NCBI GenBank assembly: GCA_902584215.1
Contig: CACHYW010000004.1
Coordinates: forward strand, 1 to 55,361
From: an uncultured Pelagibacteraceae bacterium
Lineage (GTDB): Bacteria; Pseudomonadota; Alphaproteobacteria; Pelagibacterales; AG-422-B15
Direction: 5' to 3'
Length of the DNA stretch: 55,361 bases
The notes under the pieces: generated by a model
The model's input: the letters and a program-made list of their open reading frames with translations, nothing else
Databases searched by the model: none
Told to the model about the DNA's origin: nothing
Position numbers and translations under genes: made by a program
Shown here: positions 44,893 through 55,243 of the stretch, one piece after another
Position numbering within the stretch: the stretch's first letter is position 1
Layout of the letters: every line of letters begins with the position of its first letter

Positions 44893-46221
44893 ATGACAAC
44901 AGTAACAAGGTTTGCACCAAGTCCAACAGGTTTATTGCATCTTGGAAACATTAGAACAGCATTAATTAATTGGCTGTATGCACGTACCAACAATGGGAAA
45001 TTCATTTTAAGAATTGATGATACTGATTTAGAACGATCAAAAGATGAATATATTTCTCAGATCAAATATGATCTTGATTGGCTGGGCATTGATTTTGATG
45101 AAACGTTCAATCAATCGTCTCGTTTCGACAGATACAGGGAGCAATTCGAGAAATTAAAAGCTGATGGCAGAATTTACCCTTGCTATGAAACACCCGAAGA
45201 ACTTGAAAGAAAAAGAAAATTGCTCATCGCAGCTGGTGGCAAGCAAGTGTACGACCGGTCTGCAATGGAATTAACAGACCAACAAAAGAAAGACTACGAA
45301 GCAGAAGGAAGAAAACCCCACTGGAGATTCTTATTAAAAACTGAACGTATGAAATGGGATGATTTGCTTAAAGGTGAAATAGATATAGACCTCACTAGTT
45401 TGTCTGACCCTGTTTTGTTTAGAGAGGACGGTGTTCCTTTGTATACTTTTAGTTCAGCTGTAGATGATATTGACTACGGTATAACCAACGTAATTAGAGG
45501 AGATGATCATACGAGCAATACGGCTGTTCAAGTAGAAATTATTAATGCCTTGGATCAAAATAAAATAACCTTTGCCCATCACGCCTTACTAAAAGCATCA
45601 AGTGGAGATAAATTATCAAAACGAGACAATGTCATATCCATTAGTAGTTTTAGGGAGGCGAATATGGAGCCCATATCAATACTAAGTTTATTGGCGACCA
45701 TCGGTACGTCTAATTCTATCGAATTAAAAGACAATATAGATCAAATAAAAAGTGAATTTAAATTGAGTACAATTTCAACGTCACCTGGTCGAATTGAAAT
45801 TGATGTATTGAATGCTCTCAATAAAAAACAGGTTCAAAAATACAATTTTAGCGAGATCGAAGAGAGATTAAAAAAGATTGATGAAAAAATTGATCAAAAG
45901 TTTTGGGAAACAATCAGAGGCAATCTGAATGTTGTTGAAGATATAAAACAATGGACGGACATTGTATTTAATAGTGAGACCATTAAGCCTTCTGATAAAG
46001 ATTATATTAAGATTGCAATAGAATTGATCCCTGATGATCCATGGAATGATGAAACATGGGGACTATGGACTTCGGCCATAAAAGAGAAAACTGGCAGAAA
46101 AGGAAAAGATTTATTCTTGCCTCTTAGAGAAGCCTTTACAGGACTTAATCACGGTCCAGAAATGAAACTACTTATCCAATTACTGGGCAGAGAAAAAATC
46201 ATAGAAAGAGTTGAGTTATAA
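44893..46221 (+). CDS. gltX: Glutamyl-tRNA synthetase
   Basis: Class I aminoacyl-tRNA synthetase charging tRNA-Glu (and perhaps tRNA-Gln). RFAPSPTGLLHLGNIRTAL contains the HIGH-type motif HLGN, and GDKLSKRDN is the KMSKS equivalent. ILRIDDTDLERS and YTFSSAVDDIDYGITNVIRGDDH are typical. At 442 residues it is near the short end of the family. Many alphaproteobacteria have two GltX copies; which one this is cannot be told. ATG follows the nadE stop with no intervening base, and its own stop abuts cysS. Confidence 0.93.
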   Translation: MTTVTRFAPSPTGLLHLGNIRTALINWLYARTNNGKFILRIDDTDLERSKDEYISQIKYDLDWLGIDFDETFNQSSRFDRYREQFEKLKADGRIYPCYETPEELERKRKLLIAAGGKQVYDRSAMELTDQQKKDYEAEGRKPHWRFLLKTERMKWDDLLKGEIDIDLTSLSDPVLFREDGVPLYTFSSAVDDIDYGITNVIRGDDHTSNTAVQVEIINALDQNKITFAHHALLKASSGDKLSKRDNVISISSFREANMEPISILSLLATIGTSNSIELKDNIDQIKSEFKLSTISTSPGRIEIDVLNALNKKQVQKYNFSEIEERLKKIDEKIDQKFWETIRGNLNVVEDIKQWTDIVFNSETIKPSDKDYIKIAIELIPDDPWNDETWGLWTSAIKEKTGRKGKDLFLPLREAFTGLNHGPEMKLLIQLLGREKIIERVEL

Positions 46222-47586
46222 ATGGCACTAAATTTATACGACACATTCTCAAACTCAAAAAAAAAGTTTGAACCAATTAATCCAAAAAATATCAGAATGT
46301 ATGTTTGTGGTCCCACAGTATACGACTATCCACATGTAGGAAACGCAAGACCTGTTATAGTTTTTGATATTTTATTTCGAATTCTTCAAAACATATACGG
46401 TACTGAGCATGTAACATACGTGAGAAATATAACTGACGTTGATGATAAGATTATAAATGCCTCTCAAGAAAATAATGAAGACATCAATGAATTAACTTCA
46501 AGAACCATTAATTATTTTCACGCTGATGCGAAATATATAGGAGCAATGGAGCCCTCCTTTGAGCCCAGAGCAACGGATCACATAGCTGAAATGATCAATA
46601 TTATTGAGACGTTAATTGAAAAAAATTATGCCTATGTTGCAGAGAATAACGTTCTTTTTTCATCTACTAAATTTTCTAAATACGGATCATTATCAGGAAA
46701 AAATCTTGAAGAAATGATTGCTGGATCAAGAGTTGATGTTGAAAGCTATAAGCAAGAAGCTTCAGATTTTATACTATGGAAGCCTTCTAAAGATAACGAG
46801 CCTGGATGGGACAGTCCATGGGGCAAGGGAAGGCCTGGATGGCATATAGAGTGTTCTGCAATGAGTGAAAAATTATTAGGTAAAACATTTGATATTCATG
46901 GTGGTGGGCAAGATTTAATTTTCCCACATCACGAAAATGAAATAGCTCAAAGTGAGTGTGCTAACGGAGAAAAATTTGCAAATTATTGGGTTCATAATGG
47001 CTTTGTCACAGTCGAAGGAAATAAAATGGCAAAATCTGATGGAAATTTTGTAACGGTAAATGAACTTAAAGAAAAATATCAAGGAGAGGTTATTAGATTT
47101 ACCATGATACTTACTCATTATCGTCAGCCATTGAATTGGACAAATGATAATCTGCAAGAGAGTAAAAAAACACTAGATAAGTGGTACCAATATTTTTCTG
47201 AAGTTGATTTTAAGCCTGACTTAAGCACGAAGATTGATGAAAATGTAATGAACGCACTAAATGATGACATGAATACGCCTCAGGCAATAGCTGAATTGCA
47301 TAAATTATTCAAAAATTGTAAAAGTACCAATCCAGATTCATTAAATAAATTTTTAATTTCGGCTCAATTTCTTGGATTGATGAATGATGAACCTTCTCAA
47401 TGGTTATCATGGGGTAAAGATAATATAAGTGTAGATCAAAATAAGATTGAGTCATTGATTGCTCAAAGAAACACTGCAAGAGTAAATAAAGATTTTTCTG
47501 AAGCTGATAGAATTAGAGATGAGTTGGAAAATCTAGGAATAGTACTAGAAGATAAAGGTACAGAAACCACATGGAAAACTAAATAA
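46222..47586 (+). CDS. cysS: Cysteinyl-tRNA synthetase
   Basis: Charges tRNA-Cys. MYVCGPTVYDYPHVGNARP includes a zinc-binding Cys and the HIGH motif (HVGN). GWHIECSAMSEK, DIHGGGQDLIFPHHENEIAQSEC and NKMAKSDGN (KMSKS motif) follow. The C-terminal anticodon-binding part ends RNTARVNKDFSEADRIRDEL. Length (454) is normal. It abuts both gltX and cimA with no bases between stop and start. Confidence 0.96.
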   Translation: MALNLYDTFSNSKKKFEPINPKNIRMYVCGPTVYDYPHVGNARPVIVFDILFRILQNIYGTEHVTYVRNITDVDDKIINASQENNEDINELTSRTINYFHADAKYIGAMEPSFEPRATDHIAEMINIIETLIEKNYAYVAENNVLFSSTKFSKYGSLSGKNLEEMIAGSRVDVESYKQEASDFILWKPSKDNEPGWDSPWGKGRPGWHIECSAMSEKLLGKTFDIHGGGQDLIFPHHENEIAQSECANGEKFANYWVHNGFVTVEGNKMAKSDGNFVTVNELKEKYQGEVIRFTMILTHYRQPLNWTNDNLQESKKTLDKWYQYFSEVDFKPDLSTKIDENVMNALNDDMNTPQAIAELHKLFKNCKSTNPDSLNKFLISAQFLGLMNDEPSQWLSWGKDNISVDQNKIESLIAQRNTARVNKDFSEADRIRDELENLGIVLEDKGTETTWKTK

Positions 47587-49185
47587 ATGAAAGAAAAATT
47601 ATTTATATTTGATACGACACTGAGAGACGGAGCGCAAACTTACGGCGTTGATTTTAACGTAGATGAGAAAAAAATTCTCGCATCAAAGCTTGATGCCTTA
47701 GGCGTTGATTATATTGAAGGTGGATGGCCTGGAGCAAATGAAACTGATACACAATTTTTCGCTGAAAAAATGGAATTTAAAAATTCTACGTTTACGGCTT
47801 TTGGCATGACTAAAAAGACAGGAAGGAGTGCTGAAAATGATCCTGGTTTAGCTGCCATGATTAACGTAAGCGCCCCGTCAGCTTGCGTAGTGGGTAAGTC
47901 TTGGGATTTCCATGTAGATTTAGCGTTAGGTATTTCAAATGATGAAAACTTAGTAAATATTGCGGAGTCTGTTAACTTTTTATCAAGCAGCAAGAAGGAA
48001 GTTCATTTTGATGCTGAACATTTCTTTGATGGCTTCAAAGCTAATCCTCAATATGCAATAAAGTGTTTAAAAGCAGCACAAGATAATGGGGCAAAGTGGA
48101 TGGTTCTTTGTGATACTAATGGAGGCACATTACCCCATGAAGTAGAACAGATTGTTTCAGAAGTTGTAAAGGATATTCCAGGTGATCAACTTGGCATTCA
48201 CGCACATAATGATACTGGAAATGCTGTAGCAAATTCATTAGCCGCAGTTCATGCTGGGGTCAGACAAGTACAAGGTACGATTAATGGACTTGGTGAACGA
48301 TGCGGAAATGCTAATTTAATTACTCTTCTTCCTACTTTTGCTTTGAAGGATGAATATATCGAAAAATTTGATCTATCCATTGATACTAAAAATCTTGGTC
48401 AGTTAACGGAACTTTCAAGACTTTTAGATGAAATATTAAATCGTGTACCCAATAGAACAGCACCTTATGTAGGCTCGGCAGCATTTGCGCATAAAGGGGG
48501 ATTGCACGTTTCAGCAGTAAACAAAGATCCTAAAACTTATGAACATATTGATCCTGAGTTAGTGGGCAATCATCGCCAAATCATCATTTCAGAACAATCA
48601 GGAAAATCAAATATTCTTGCACGATTAAAATCCACTGGGATACAGATTAATAACGATGATCAAACGATACAAAAAATTCTCGATCGAGTAAAAGAACGGG
48701 AATTTATTGGATACTCATACGATGGTGCCGATGCTTCATTTGAAATTTTAGTGAAAAAGGTCATTGCTGAAATGCCAACTTATTTTGAAGTTATTAATTT
48801 TAATGTGAATGTAAAGAATTCAGGTGGGGAAGGTAAAACAATATCAGATGCCGAAGTTAAATTAAAATTTGGCAAAGAAGAACTTATAGGTACGGGACAA
48901 GGTGTAGGACCGGTTAATGCATTAGACAATGCTTTGAGGAATAACTTTCAATCAAGTGGTTATGCTGAATTGATCAAGGATTTATCTCTTATCGACTATA
49001 AAGTGAGAATTTTAAACACAGGAACCGATGCGATTACCAGAGTATCAATTGAGAGTTCTGATAAAGATAAAAAGAGTTGGTACACAATTGGTGTTTCAGA
49101 AAATATTATAGAGGCTTCCTTTAGGGCGCTGATTGATAGTGTTGAGTACAAATTGATGAAAGAAAAGGCTACGGTTCTTAGTTAG
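47587..49185 (+). CDS. cimA: (R)-citramalate synthase
   Basis: Condenses pyruvate and acetyl-CoA to citramalate, a threonine-independent route to 2-oxobutyrate and isoleucine. It is in the DRE-TIM / isopropylmalate synthase superfamily: FDTTLRDGAQTYGVDFNVDEK at the start, GGWPGANETDTQFF, LGIHAHNDTGNAVANSL with the metal-binding HXH, and GTINGLGERCGNANL. SAFAHKGGLHVSAV is written here as read: AAFAHKGGLHVSAV. The C-terminal regulatory LeuA dimer-like domain starts near residue 395. The 532-residue length and the GVDFN block match the CimA type and not LeuA or homocitrate synthase. Confidence 0.92.
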   Translation: MKEKLFIFDTTLRDGAQTYGVDFNVDEKKILASKLDALGVDYIEGGWPGANETDTQFFAEKMEFKNSTFTAFGMTKKTGRSAENDPGLAAMINVSAPSACVVGKSWDFHVDLALGISNDENLVNIAESVNFLSSSKKEVHFDAEHFFDGFKANPQYAIKCLKAAQDNGAKWMVLCDTNGGTLPHEVEQIVSEVVKDIPGDQLGIHAHNDTGNAVANSLAAVHAGVRQVQGTINGLGERCGNANLITLLPTFALKDEYIEKFDLSIDTKNLGQLTELSRLLDEILNRVPNRTAPYVGSAAFAHKGGLHVSAVNKDPKTYEHIDPELVGNHRQIIISEQSGKSNILARLKSTGIQINNDDQTIQKILDRVKEREFIGYSYDGADASFEILVKKVIAEMPTYFEVINFNVNVKNSGGEGKTISDAEVKLKFGKEELIGTGQGVGPVNALDNALRNNFQSSGYAELIKDLSLIDYKVRILNTGTDAITRVSIESSDKDKKSWYTIGVSENIIEASFRALIDSVEYKLMKEKATVLS

Positions 49186-49188
49186 TAC

Positions 49189-49926
49189 ATGTCTTCAAAT
49201 AATATTTCAATTATCTTGGTTGATACTCAACTTCCTGAAAATATAGGTCTGGTTGCACGTTCCATGTATAATTTTGGTTTCTCTGACCTGAGGTTAGTCA
49301 ATCCTAAATTAGATTGGCCATCAGAGAAGGCACATGCAGTATCAGTCGATGCCAAGTCAATTATAGAGAGTGCAAAGGTTTACTCTACCTTAAGAGAAGC
49401 ACTCAGCGATTCCACACTCTCAATTGCGTATACAGCTCGAAAGCGCGATATGAGTAAACAGTTCACTGACAATAAATCTATTATTAAGGAAATACACAAT
49501 GAACACAGTAACGATAAGTTAGCTGTTGTATTTGGCGGTGAAGCATCAGGCTTGACCAATGACCATCTTTCTTTAGTGACAAGGTGTGTGACGATTGATA
49601 CGCATGAGAACTTTTCATCTTTGAATCTTTCACATGCCGTCATTGTATTTTGTTATTCGATATTTTCATTAATGTATGATGATGAAAAAGTAGTTGATGA
49701 GAATTCACTGACGCGCGGCAATCAAAATGAACTGATGCATTTTTTTGATCATATTGAAAAAGAGTTGGAAAACAGAGGCTTCTTTCAACCCGAAGAAAAA
49801 ATGCCAAAAATGAAGCAAAATCTCAGGAATATCTTTCACCGGGCTGATCTCAGCGATAGGGAAATTGCAACACTGAGAGGAGTAGTCACGGTTCTATCAG
49901 ATTATAGGAAAACTGAGGAAATTTAG
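49189..49926 (+). CDS. trmJ: tRNA/rRNA methyltransferase, TrmJ-like SPOUT family
   Basis: SPOUT methyltransferase of 245 residues, probably making 2'-O-methylations at position 32 of tRNAs. Motifs: [58 protein letters not shown] and the C-terminal knot [14 protein letters not shown] helical tail (about residues 165-245) resembles TrmJ. It is 3 bases after cimA and 53 bases before rpsD, a neighbour in other alphaproteobacteria. Confidence 0.88.
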   Translation: MSSNNISIILVDTQLPENIGLVARSMYNFGFSDLRLVNPKLDWPSEKAHAVSVDAKSIIESAKVYSTLREALSDSTLSIAYTARKRDMSKQFTDNKSIIKEIHNEHSNDKLAVVFGGEASGLTNDHLSLVTRCVTIDTHENFSSLNLSHAVIVFCYSIFSLMYDDEKVVDENSLTRGNQNELMHFFDHIEKELENRGFFQPEEKMPKMKQNLRNIFHRADLSDREIATLRGVVTVLSDYRKTEEI

Positions 49927-49935
49927 TATTCTGGT

Positions 49936-49963
49936 TTGACAATATTCAGGAAAACAGTATAAA
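49936..49963 (+). promoter_or_regulatory. Strong sigma-70-type promoter of rpsD
   Basis: Perfect -35 TTGACA (49936-49941), 16-base spacer, -10 TATAAA (49958-49963), just before rpsD. The start is expected near 49970, leaving a leader of about 10 bases with no Shine-Dalgarno sequence before the ATG at 49980. The best promoter match in the window. Confidence 0.65.
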
Positions 49964-49979
49964 CCACGGATCACAATAT

Positions 49980-50597
49980 ATGACAAAACGAATAGCACAA
50001 AAACACAAAATCGATAGACGTCTAAGTGTTAACCTATGGGGAAGACCCAAAAGCCCGTTTAATTTAAGAAAATACAGACCTGGCCAACATGGACAGAAGC
50101 ATACTGGAAAACTATCTGACTATGGTGTTCAGTTGCATGCTAAGCAAAAATTAAAAGGCTATTATGGCAACCTAAATGAAAGACAATTCCGTAATTGTTA
50201 TAAAGAGGCCATCAGACAAAAGGGTGACTCAGGAGAAAATTTAATTGCGCTTCTAGAAAGAAGATTAGATACGATTGTCTATCGTTCAAAGTTTGTCCCA
50301 ACTGTTTTTGCAGCACGACAATTCATCAATCATGGTCATGTCAAAGTAAATGGTAAAAGAGTAAATATTTCAAGCTATCGTGTTACTGAAGGTGATATCA
50401 TTGAAGTTAAAGATAAGTCTAAAGAAATGGCGATTGTTGTTGAAGCAATGAAAAGTCAAGAGCGTGATATTCCAGGCTATATTGCTGTTGATGAAAAGAA
50501 ATGTTCATCAACGTTTATTCGCACACCTCAGTTTGCTGAAGTTCCATATGCAACGCAGATGGATCCAAAACTAGTTATCGAGTATTATTCTCGATAA
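49980..50597 (+). CDS. rpsD: 30S ribosomal protein S4
   Basis: Primary 16S rRNA-binding protein of the small subunit. The 205 residues start with a basic N-terminal domain ([47 protein letters not shown]). They continue with the S4 domain ([35 protein letters not shown]). The end [11 protein letters not shown] is typical. Length is normal. A strong promoter immediately upstream suggests it is transcribed separately from the trmJ group; the DUF2817 gene follows after 7 bases. Confidence 0.97.
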   Translation: MTKRIAQKHKIDRRLSVNLWGRPKSPFNLRKYRPGQHGQKHTGKLSDYGVQLHAKQKLKGYYGNLNERQFRNCYKEAIRQKGDSGENLIALLERRLDTIVYRSKFVPTVFAARQFINHGHVKVNGKRVNISSYRVTEGDIIEVKDKSKEMAIVVEAMKSQERDIPGYIAVDEKKCSSTFIRTPQFAEVPYATQMDPKLVIEYYSR

Positions 50598-50604
50598 ATC
50601 TCAA

Positions 50605-51711
50605 ATGAGTGCATCGCACTTTTTTTCAAAAGATTACTTTCAAGCACGAGATAGATTCATTAAGTCTATTAATGAACTGAAGGGTCAAGGTCACCAAGTT
50701 AGTCATGATGTACTTACTTTAGATTGCATAGGACCTAATCAAAAAAATCTTTGCATCGATATTGCAACTATTGGGTCAATCGATAACGATAATCTATTAC
50801 TATACAGTTCTGGCATTCATGGTGTTGAGGGATTTGCAGGTTCAGCTATTCAATTATCAGTTTTAGATCATCTCAAAAACGCCAATCCAATTACTGATTA
50901 TTGTATAGTTTTAATTCATATCATTAACCCCTATGGCATGGCATGGCACAGAAGGGTGAATGAAAATAATGTTGATATGAACAGAAACTTTATAAAGGAT
51001 CATCAAGGTGAACCTGAAGGATATGAGAAAATAGATACTTTCTTAAACCCCAAGAGTATTCCAACAAAATTAGATATTATGTTTTTGCCTCGGGGTATTA
51101 GTTTATTGATGAAGTATGGGTTCACCAATGTGAAGCAATGGTTTGCACAGGGGCAATATACAAGACCACAGAGTTTACAATATGGCGGCGATACACTTCA
51201 ACAGGGACCTAAGATGATTTTAGATTGGCTGAAAAAAAATCTTAATAATACAAAAAAGGTTTTTGGTATAGATTTACATACTGGATTAGGCAAATCAGGA
51301 TATGACACCATACTTGTGCCTGATGATATCGAAGAAGATAAATATAATATACTAGTTTCACTTTTTGGTGATCATGTATCTCCACTTGATCCAACACAAG
51401 GAGTGGGTTACCGAATAACAGGAGATATTCACTCAGGTATAGTAAAAGAATTTTCATCAATTGAGTGGTTAACAATCACCCAAGAGTTTGGAACATTTGG
51501 TCCTACAACTGTTTTCAAAAATTTAAGGGCTGAAAATAGATGGACACAAAACAATCAATTGAATAATGAAAAAGATATAATGAATCATTGGAGTAGGAAA
51601 AATCTATTGAACACATTCAATCCAAACAACAAGCGTTGGCAGCAAGATCTAATCAGCAGGGGCAATACTGTCTTTAAGACTGTTCAGGAATATTTATCAA
51701 AGATCGATTAA
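50605..51711 (+). CDS. DUF2817 (M14-like) metallopeptidase family protein
   Basis: Cytoplasmic protein of 368 residues in the DUF2817 family, related to M14 zinc carboxypeptidases. The zinc-site pattern is visible: SGIHGVEGFAGSAIQ provides the HXXE pair and DLHTGLGKSGYD the third ligand His. VNENNVDMNRNF and TQEFGTFGPTTV are other conserved blocks. No signal peptide. Natural substrates are unknown. It starts 7 bases after rpsD and its stop overlaps that of the convergent grxD by 4 bases. Confidence 0.86.
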   Translation: MSASHFFSKDYFQARDRFIKSINELKGQGHQVSHDVLTLDCIGPNQKNLCIDIATIGSIDNDNLLLYSSGIHGVEGFAGSAIQLSVLDHLKNANPITDYCIVLIHIINPYGMAWHRRVNENNVDMNRNFIKDHQGEPEGYEKIDTFLNPKSIPTKLDIMFLPRGISLLMKYGFTNVKQWFAQGQYTRPQSLQYGGDTLQQGPKMILDWLKKNLNNTKKVFGIDLHTGLGKSGYDTILVPDDIEEDKYNILVSLFGDHVSPLDPTQGVGYRITGDIHSGIVKEFSSIEWLTITQEFGTFGPTTVFKNLRAENRWTQNNQLNNEKDIMNHWSRKNLLNTFNPNNKRWQQDLISRGNTVFKTVQEYLSKID

Positions 51712-52037
51712 TCGTGGGCGATATTTTTTTCTTTTAATACCTCTGATAATTCACCAGTTTTATGCATATCTAATATAATGTCACAACCACCAATAAATTC
51801 TCCCTTTACATAAAGCTGAGGAATTGTTGGCCAATTTGTAAAATCTTTTATTCCTTGTCTTAATTCTTCACTTTCTAAAACATTAACGTCTTTATATTCT
51901 ATATTCATAAATGATAGGGCATTTACAACAGCATTAGAAAATCCGCATTCAGGTTGAACTTTGGTGCCTTTCATAAAAAGGACCACATCATTTTGATCAA
52001 CTATGTCTTTGATATTATTTTGTACTGTTTCATTCAT
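51708..52037 (-). CDS. grxD: Monothiol glutaredoxin, Grx4 type
   Basis: Monothiol CGFS glutaredoxin of 109 residues that carries and delivers [2Fe-2S] clusters with glutathione. The active site CGFS starts at Cys31, after MKGTKVQPE. TNWPTIPQLYVKGEFIGGCDII includes the cis-Pro and the GG glutathione-binding motif. Length is normal. In many alphaproteobacteria a bolA gene, coding for its partner, stands between purL and grxD; here the 78-base gap has none. Confidence 0.95.
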   Translation of the reverse strand: MNETVQNNIKDIVDQNDVVLFMKGTKVQPECGFSNAVVNALSFMNIEYKDVNVLESEELRQGIKDFTNWPTIPQLYVKGEFIGGCDIILDMHKTGELSEVLKEKNIAHD

Positions 52038-52115
52038 AACACTACAATTAACTGCTTTTAATATTTATTCAATAATAAATATTCTACAAAAAATTCCTAT
52101 AGTTCTGATTATTTA

Positions 52116-54320
52116 TTAATGAGATATCTGTTCAATGCTTGTTTCAAAACTGCGTTTCAATACAGAAACTTGTTCATCACCTATATTTTTAATACTGATT
52201 TTGTCTCCACCAACTATGCCTATTTTTTCAAAATGAACATCATTATTATTAGCTAATTTTTGGCATTCATCATAATTATTGGGACTTACTTCTAATAAAT
52301 AACGAGACTGATCTTCTGCAAAGAAATAGCCATGAGGAAAATCTGTTTCAATTTCTATTGTTATTCCAAGATTTCCTGACATACACATCTCCGATATAGC
52401 CACTAAAATACCTCCTTCTCCAACGTCATGTGCTGAAGCAATTAATTTTTGATTTATTGCATCCATTACAAAATTTCCATTTCTTAATTCAGCGTCTAAG
52501 TTAATTTCAGGTGTTCCGCCTTCCTCTTTAGATTGGATAATAGATATGTACTTTGAAGCGCCTAAGTGATTAGCTGTTTTCCCTACCACGCATAGAAAAT
52601 TACCATCTTCTTTTAATGAAAGAGTTTTTACATTTGATAAATCTTTGATTAACCCAACACCTCCTATAGCTGGTGTTGGATATATGCCTTCACCATTAGT
52701 TTCGTTATAGAGTGAGACGTTTCCTGAAACGACAGGATAGTTTAATTTTGAACAAGCATCGCCCATGCCTCGAATACATTCTACAAATTGTCCCATGATT
52801 TCAGGTTTTTCAGGGTTACCAAAGTTCATACAATCAGTAATAGCAATTGGTAGTGCGCCTGAAGCTATTATGTTTCTCCATGTTTCAACAACTGCATGTT
52901 TTCCACCTTCATAAGGGTTGTGTTTGCAATATACTGGAGAACAGTCTGTGCTCATGGCCAGACCTTTATTAGTTCCGTGAACGCGCACTACTGCTGCATC
53001 GGATCCAGGTCTTACCACAGTATCTGCCATGACCATATGATCATATTGTTCCCAGATCCATTTTCGGCTACTAAGATCGGGATGCATAATCATGGTATTT
53101 AAGTCCTTTAAAATATTATCTTGGTCGAAGTCTTCTGATTTGTATTCTTTAATTGGAGATGGTTTTTCAACAATGTAATCTCTTTGATATTCAGGAGCAT
53201 CTTCAACTAATATATTAATAGGTATACTGGCTTCTTCTTTGCCGTTCATCATGAGAATAAGTCTTTTTGTATCTGTTACTTTGCCAATCACTTCAAATTC
53301 AAGATCCCACTTCTTAAAAATATCTCTAGCCATTTCTTCTTTTAATGGATCAAGGACCATAAGCATGCGTTCTTGGCTTTCTGACAACATTAATTCGTAT
53401 GCTGACATATTTTGTGCACGCATTGGTACTTTTGAAAGATCAATTTCTAAACCCACATCACCTTTGGACGCCATTTCAATTGAAGAAGAAGTTAATCCAG
53501 CTGCCCCCATATCTTGAATTGCAATAATCGCTTCTTCTTTCATCAATTCGAGACAAGCTTCTAACAATAATTTCTCAGTGAATGGATCCCCAACCTGAAC
53601 TGTTGGCTTTTTATCTTCTGAGTCCTCGTCGAATTCAGCAGATGCCATGGTTGCACCGTGAATGCCATCACGTCCAGTCTTTGATCCTACATATACAACG
53701 GGGTTTCCAATTCCTGCCGCCGCAGAGTAAAAGATTTTGTCTTTCTTTGCGATCCCAACTGTCATGGCATTTACTAAAATATTGCCGTTGTATGAAGGAT
53801 GAAAATTGACTTCACCACCAACGGTCGGCACACCAATACAATTGCCATATCCACCAATACCACTGACAACGCCCGATAATAAATGTTTTGTTTTTGGATG
53901 GTTGGGTTCTCCAAATCTCAAGGCATTTAAATTAGCTACGGGGCGAGCACCCATTGTGAAGACATCTCGAAGTATCCCTCCAACTCCAGTAGCCGCACCT
54001 TGATATGGCTCAAGGAAAGAAGGGTGATTATGGCTTTCCATTTTAAAGACAGCAACATCTCCGTCATCAATATCAATCACTCCAGCATTTTCTCCTGGCC
54101 CTTGTACAACTCGTTCACCCGATGTTGGTAGTTTTTTGAGCCAAAATTTTGATGATTTATAAGAACAATGTTCATTCCACATAGCACTAAAGATGCCCAG
54201 TTCAGTAAGATTAGGTTCTCTTCCTAAGCCTTCTACTATTTTCTCAAATTCATCAAGTTTGAGACCATGATTTTCTACAAGAGACCGCTCTGTTTGAAAT
54301 TGCCAATTGTGGTTTGTCAT
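52116..54320 (-). CDS. purL: Phosphoribosylformylglycinamidine synthase, small PurL subunit
   Basis: Fourth step of purine synthesis, converting FGAR to FGAM with ATP. At 734 residues it is the small PurL form, which needs PurQ and PurS; both are encoded just upstream. Seen are [80 protein letters not shown] and [13 protein letters not shown]. Its start codon overlaps the purQ stop by one base (TAATG). Confidence 0.97.
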   Translation of the reverse strand: MTNHNWQFQTERSLVENHGLKLDEFEKIVEGLGREPNLTELGIFSAMWNEHCSYKSSKFWLKKLPTSGERVVQGPGENAGVIDIDDGDVAVFKMESHNHPSFLEPYQGAATGVGGILRDVFTMGARPVANLNALRFGEPNHPKTKHLLSGVVSGIGGYGNCIGVPTVGGEVNFHPSYNGNILVNAMTVGIAKKDKIFYSAAAGIGNPVVYVGSKTGRDGIHGATMASAEFDEDSEDKKPTVQVGDPFTEKLLLEACLELMKEEAIIAIQDMGAAGLTSSSIEMASKGDVGLEIDLSKVPMRAQNMSAYELMLSESQERMLMVLDPLKEEMARDIFKKWDLEFEVIGKVTDTKRLILMMNGKEEASIPINILVEDAPEYQRDYIVEKPSPIKEYKSEDFDQDNILKDLNTMIMHPDLSSRKWIWEQYDHMVMADTVVRPGSDAAVVRVHGTNKGLAMSTDCSPVYCKHNPYEGGKHAVVETWRNIIASGALPIAITDCMNFGNPEKPEIMGQFVECIRGMGDACSKLNYPVVSGNVSLYNETNGEGIYPTPAIGGVGLIKDLSNVKTLSLKEDGNFLCVVGKTANHLGASKYISIIQSKEEGGTPEINLDAELRNGNFVMDAINQKLIASAHDVGEGGILVAISEMCMSGNLGITIEIETDFPHGYFFAEDQSRYLLEVSPNNYDECQKLANNNDVHFEKIGIVGGDKISIKNIGDEQVSVLKRSFETSIEQISH

Positions 54321-54991
54321 TAATTTAAGATACTTTCAAAAATAGTCTTACCGTCTTCACATCCGTGTACCAACTCAGCAGCTCTTTCTGGGTGTGGCAT
54401 CATGCCTAATACATTTTTATTTTCATTAAGAATGCCAGCAATATTCTCAAGTGATCCATTAGGATTTGAATGTTCACTGATATTTCCATTTTCATCACAA
54501 TACTGGAAGGCTATTTGGTCGTTATCTTGAATTTTTTTTAATTGTTCAGAGGTTACAAAAAAATTACCTTCATTATGTGCTATTGGCATTTTCGCAACTT
54601 GAGTTTTTTTTGTGAATACTGAACTTTGATTTTTGGGCTTAATTAATATGTCTCTGCATATAAAGCTCAAACTACTATTTCTCATCAACGCACCATCTAA
54701 CAATCCACTTTCGATCAGAATTTGGAACCCGTTACAAATTCCCAATACAGGAACACCTTCTTTTGCCTTTTTTACAACATCTTGCATGATAGGAGATGTT
54801 GATGCCATGGCGCCACATCTCAAATAATCGCCGTAAGAGAACCCTCCTGGTACAACGATCAGATCCGATTGATTAATTGATGTTTCTTTGTGCCATATCA
54901 TTTGCGGTTGATGACCAGAAATATTTTTGATAGCTACCGCTACATCACGATCACAATTTGATCCTGGAAAAACGATAACGTGTGACTTCAT
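54320..54991 (-). CDS. purQ: Phosphoribosylformylglycinamidine synthase, glutaminase subunit PurQ
   Basis: Class I glutamine amidotransferase of 223 residues that supplies ammonia to PurL. Triad: Cys86 in [11 protein letters not shown], His200 and Glu202 in [20 protein letters not shown] at the start and [16 protein letters not shown] are typical. Length is normal. It lies 4 bases downstream of purS and overlaps purL by one base. Confidence 0.97.
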   Translation of the reverse strand: MKSHVIVFPGSNCDRDVAVAIKNISGHQPQMIWHKETSINQSDLIVVPGGFSYGDYLRCGAMASTSPIMQDVVKKAKEGVPVLGICNGFQILIESGLLDGALMRNSSLSFICRDILIKPKNQSSVFTKKTQVAKMPIAHNEGNFFVTSEQLKKIQDNDQIAFQYCDENGNISEHSNPNGSLENIAGILNENKNVLGMMPHPERAAELVHGCEDGKTIFESILN

Positions 54992-54995
54992 TAAT

Positions 54996-55235
54996 TTAAT
55001 CTATCTCTACTTTATAATCTTCAATAACCAAGTTTGCCAAAAGCTTCTCGCACATTTCATTAATTTGTTTATTGGCTGATTCTTCATTTTCACTATCTAG
55101 TTTTATTTCAATATATTTACCTTGCCTGACATCCTCTATGTTATTGAAACCTAATGACTTGAGGGAATTTGCAATAACTGAGCCCTGGGGATCGAGAACG
55201 TCTTTTTTAAGTGTGATATAGATTTTGGCTAGCAT
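54996..55235 (-). CDS. purS: Phosphoribosylformylglycinamidine synthase subunit PurS
   Basis: Small structural subunit (79 residues) that bridges PurL and PurQ. YITLKKDVLDPQGSVIANSLKSLGF and VRQGKYIEIKLD match the family, as does the C-terminal CEKLLANLVIEDYKVEI. Present because PurL is the small form. It starts 8 bases after the purC stop. Confidence 0.95.
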   Translation of the reverse strand: MLAKIYITLKKDVLDPQGSVIANSLKSLGFNNIEDVRQGKYIEIKLDSENEESANKQINEMCEKLLANLVIEDYKVEID

Positions 55236-55243
55236 TTAAACCC

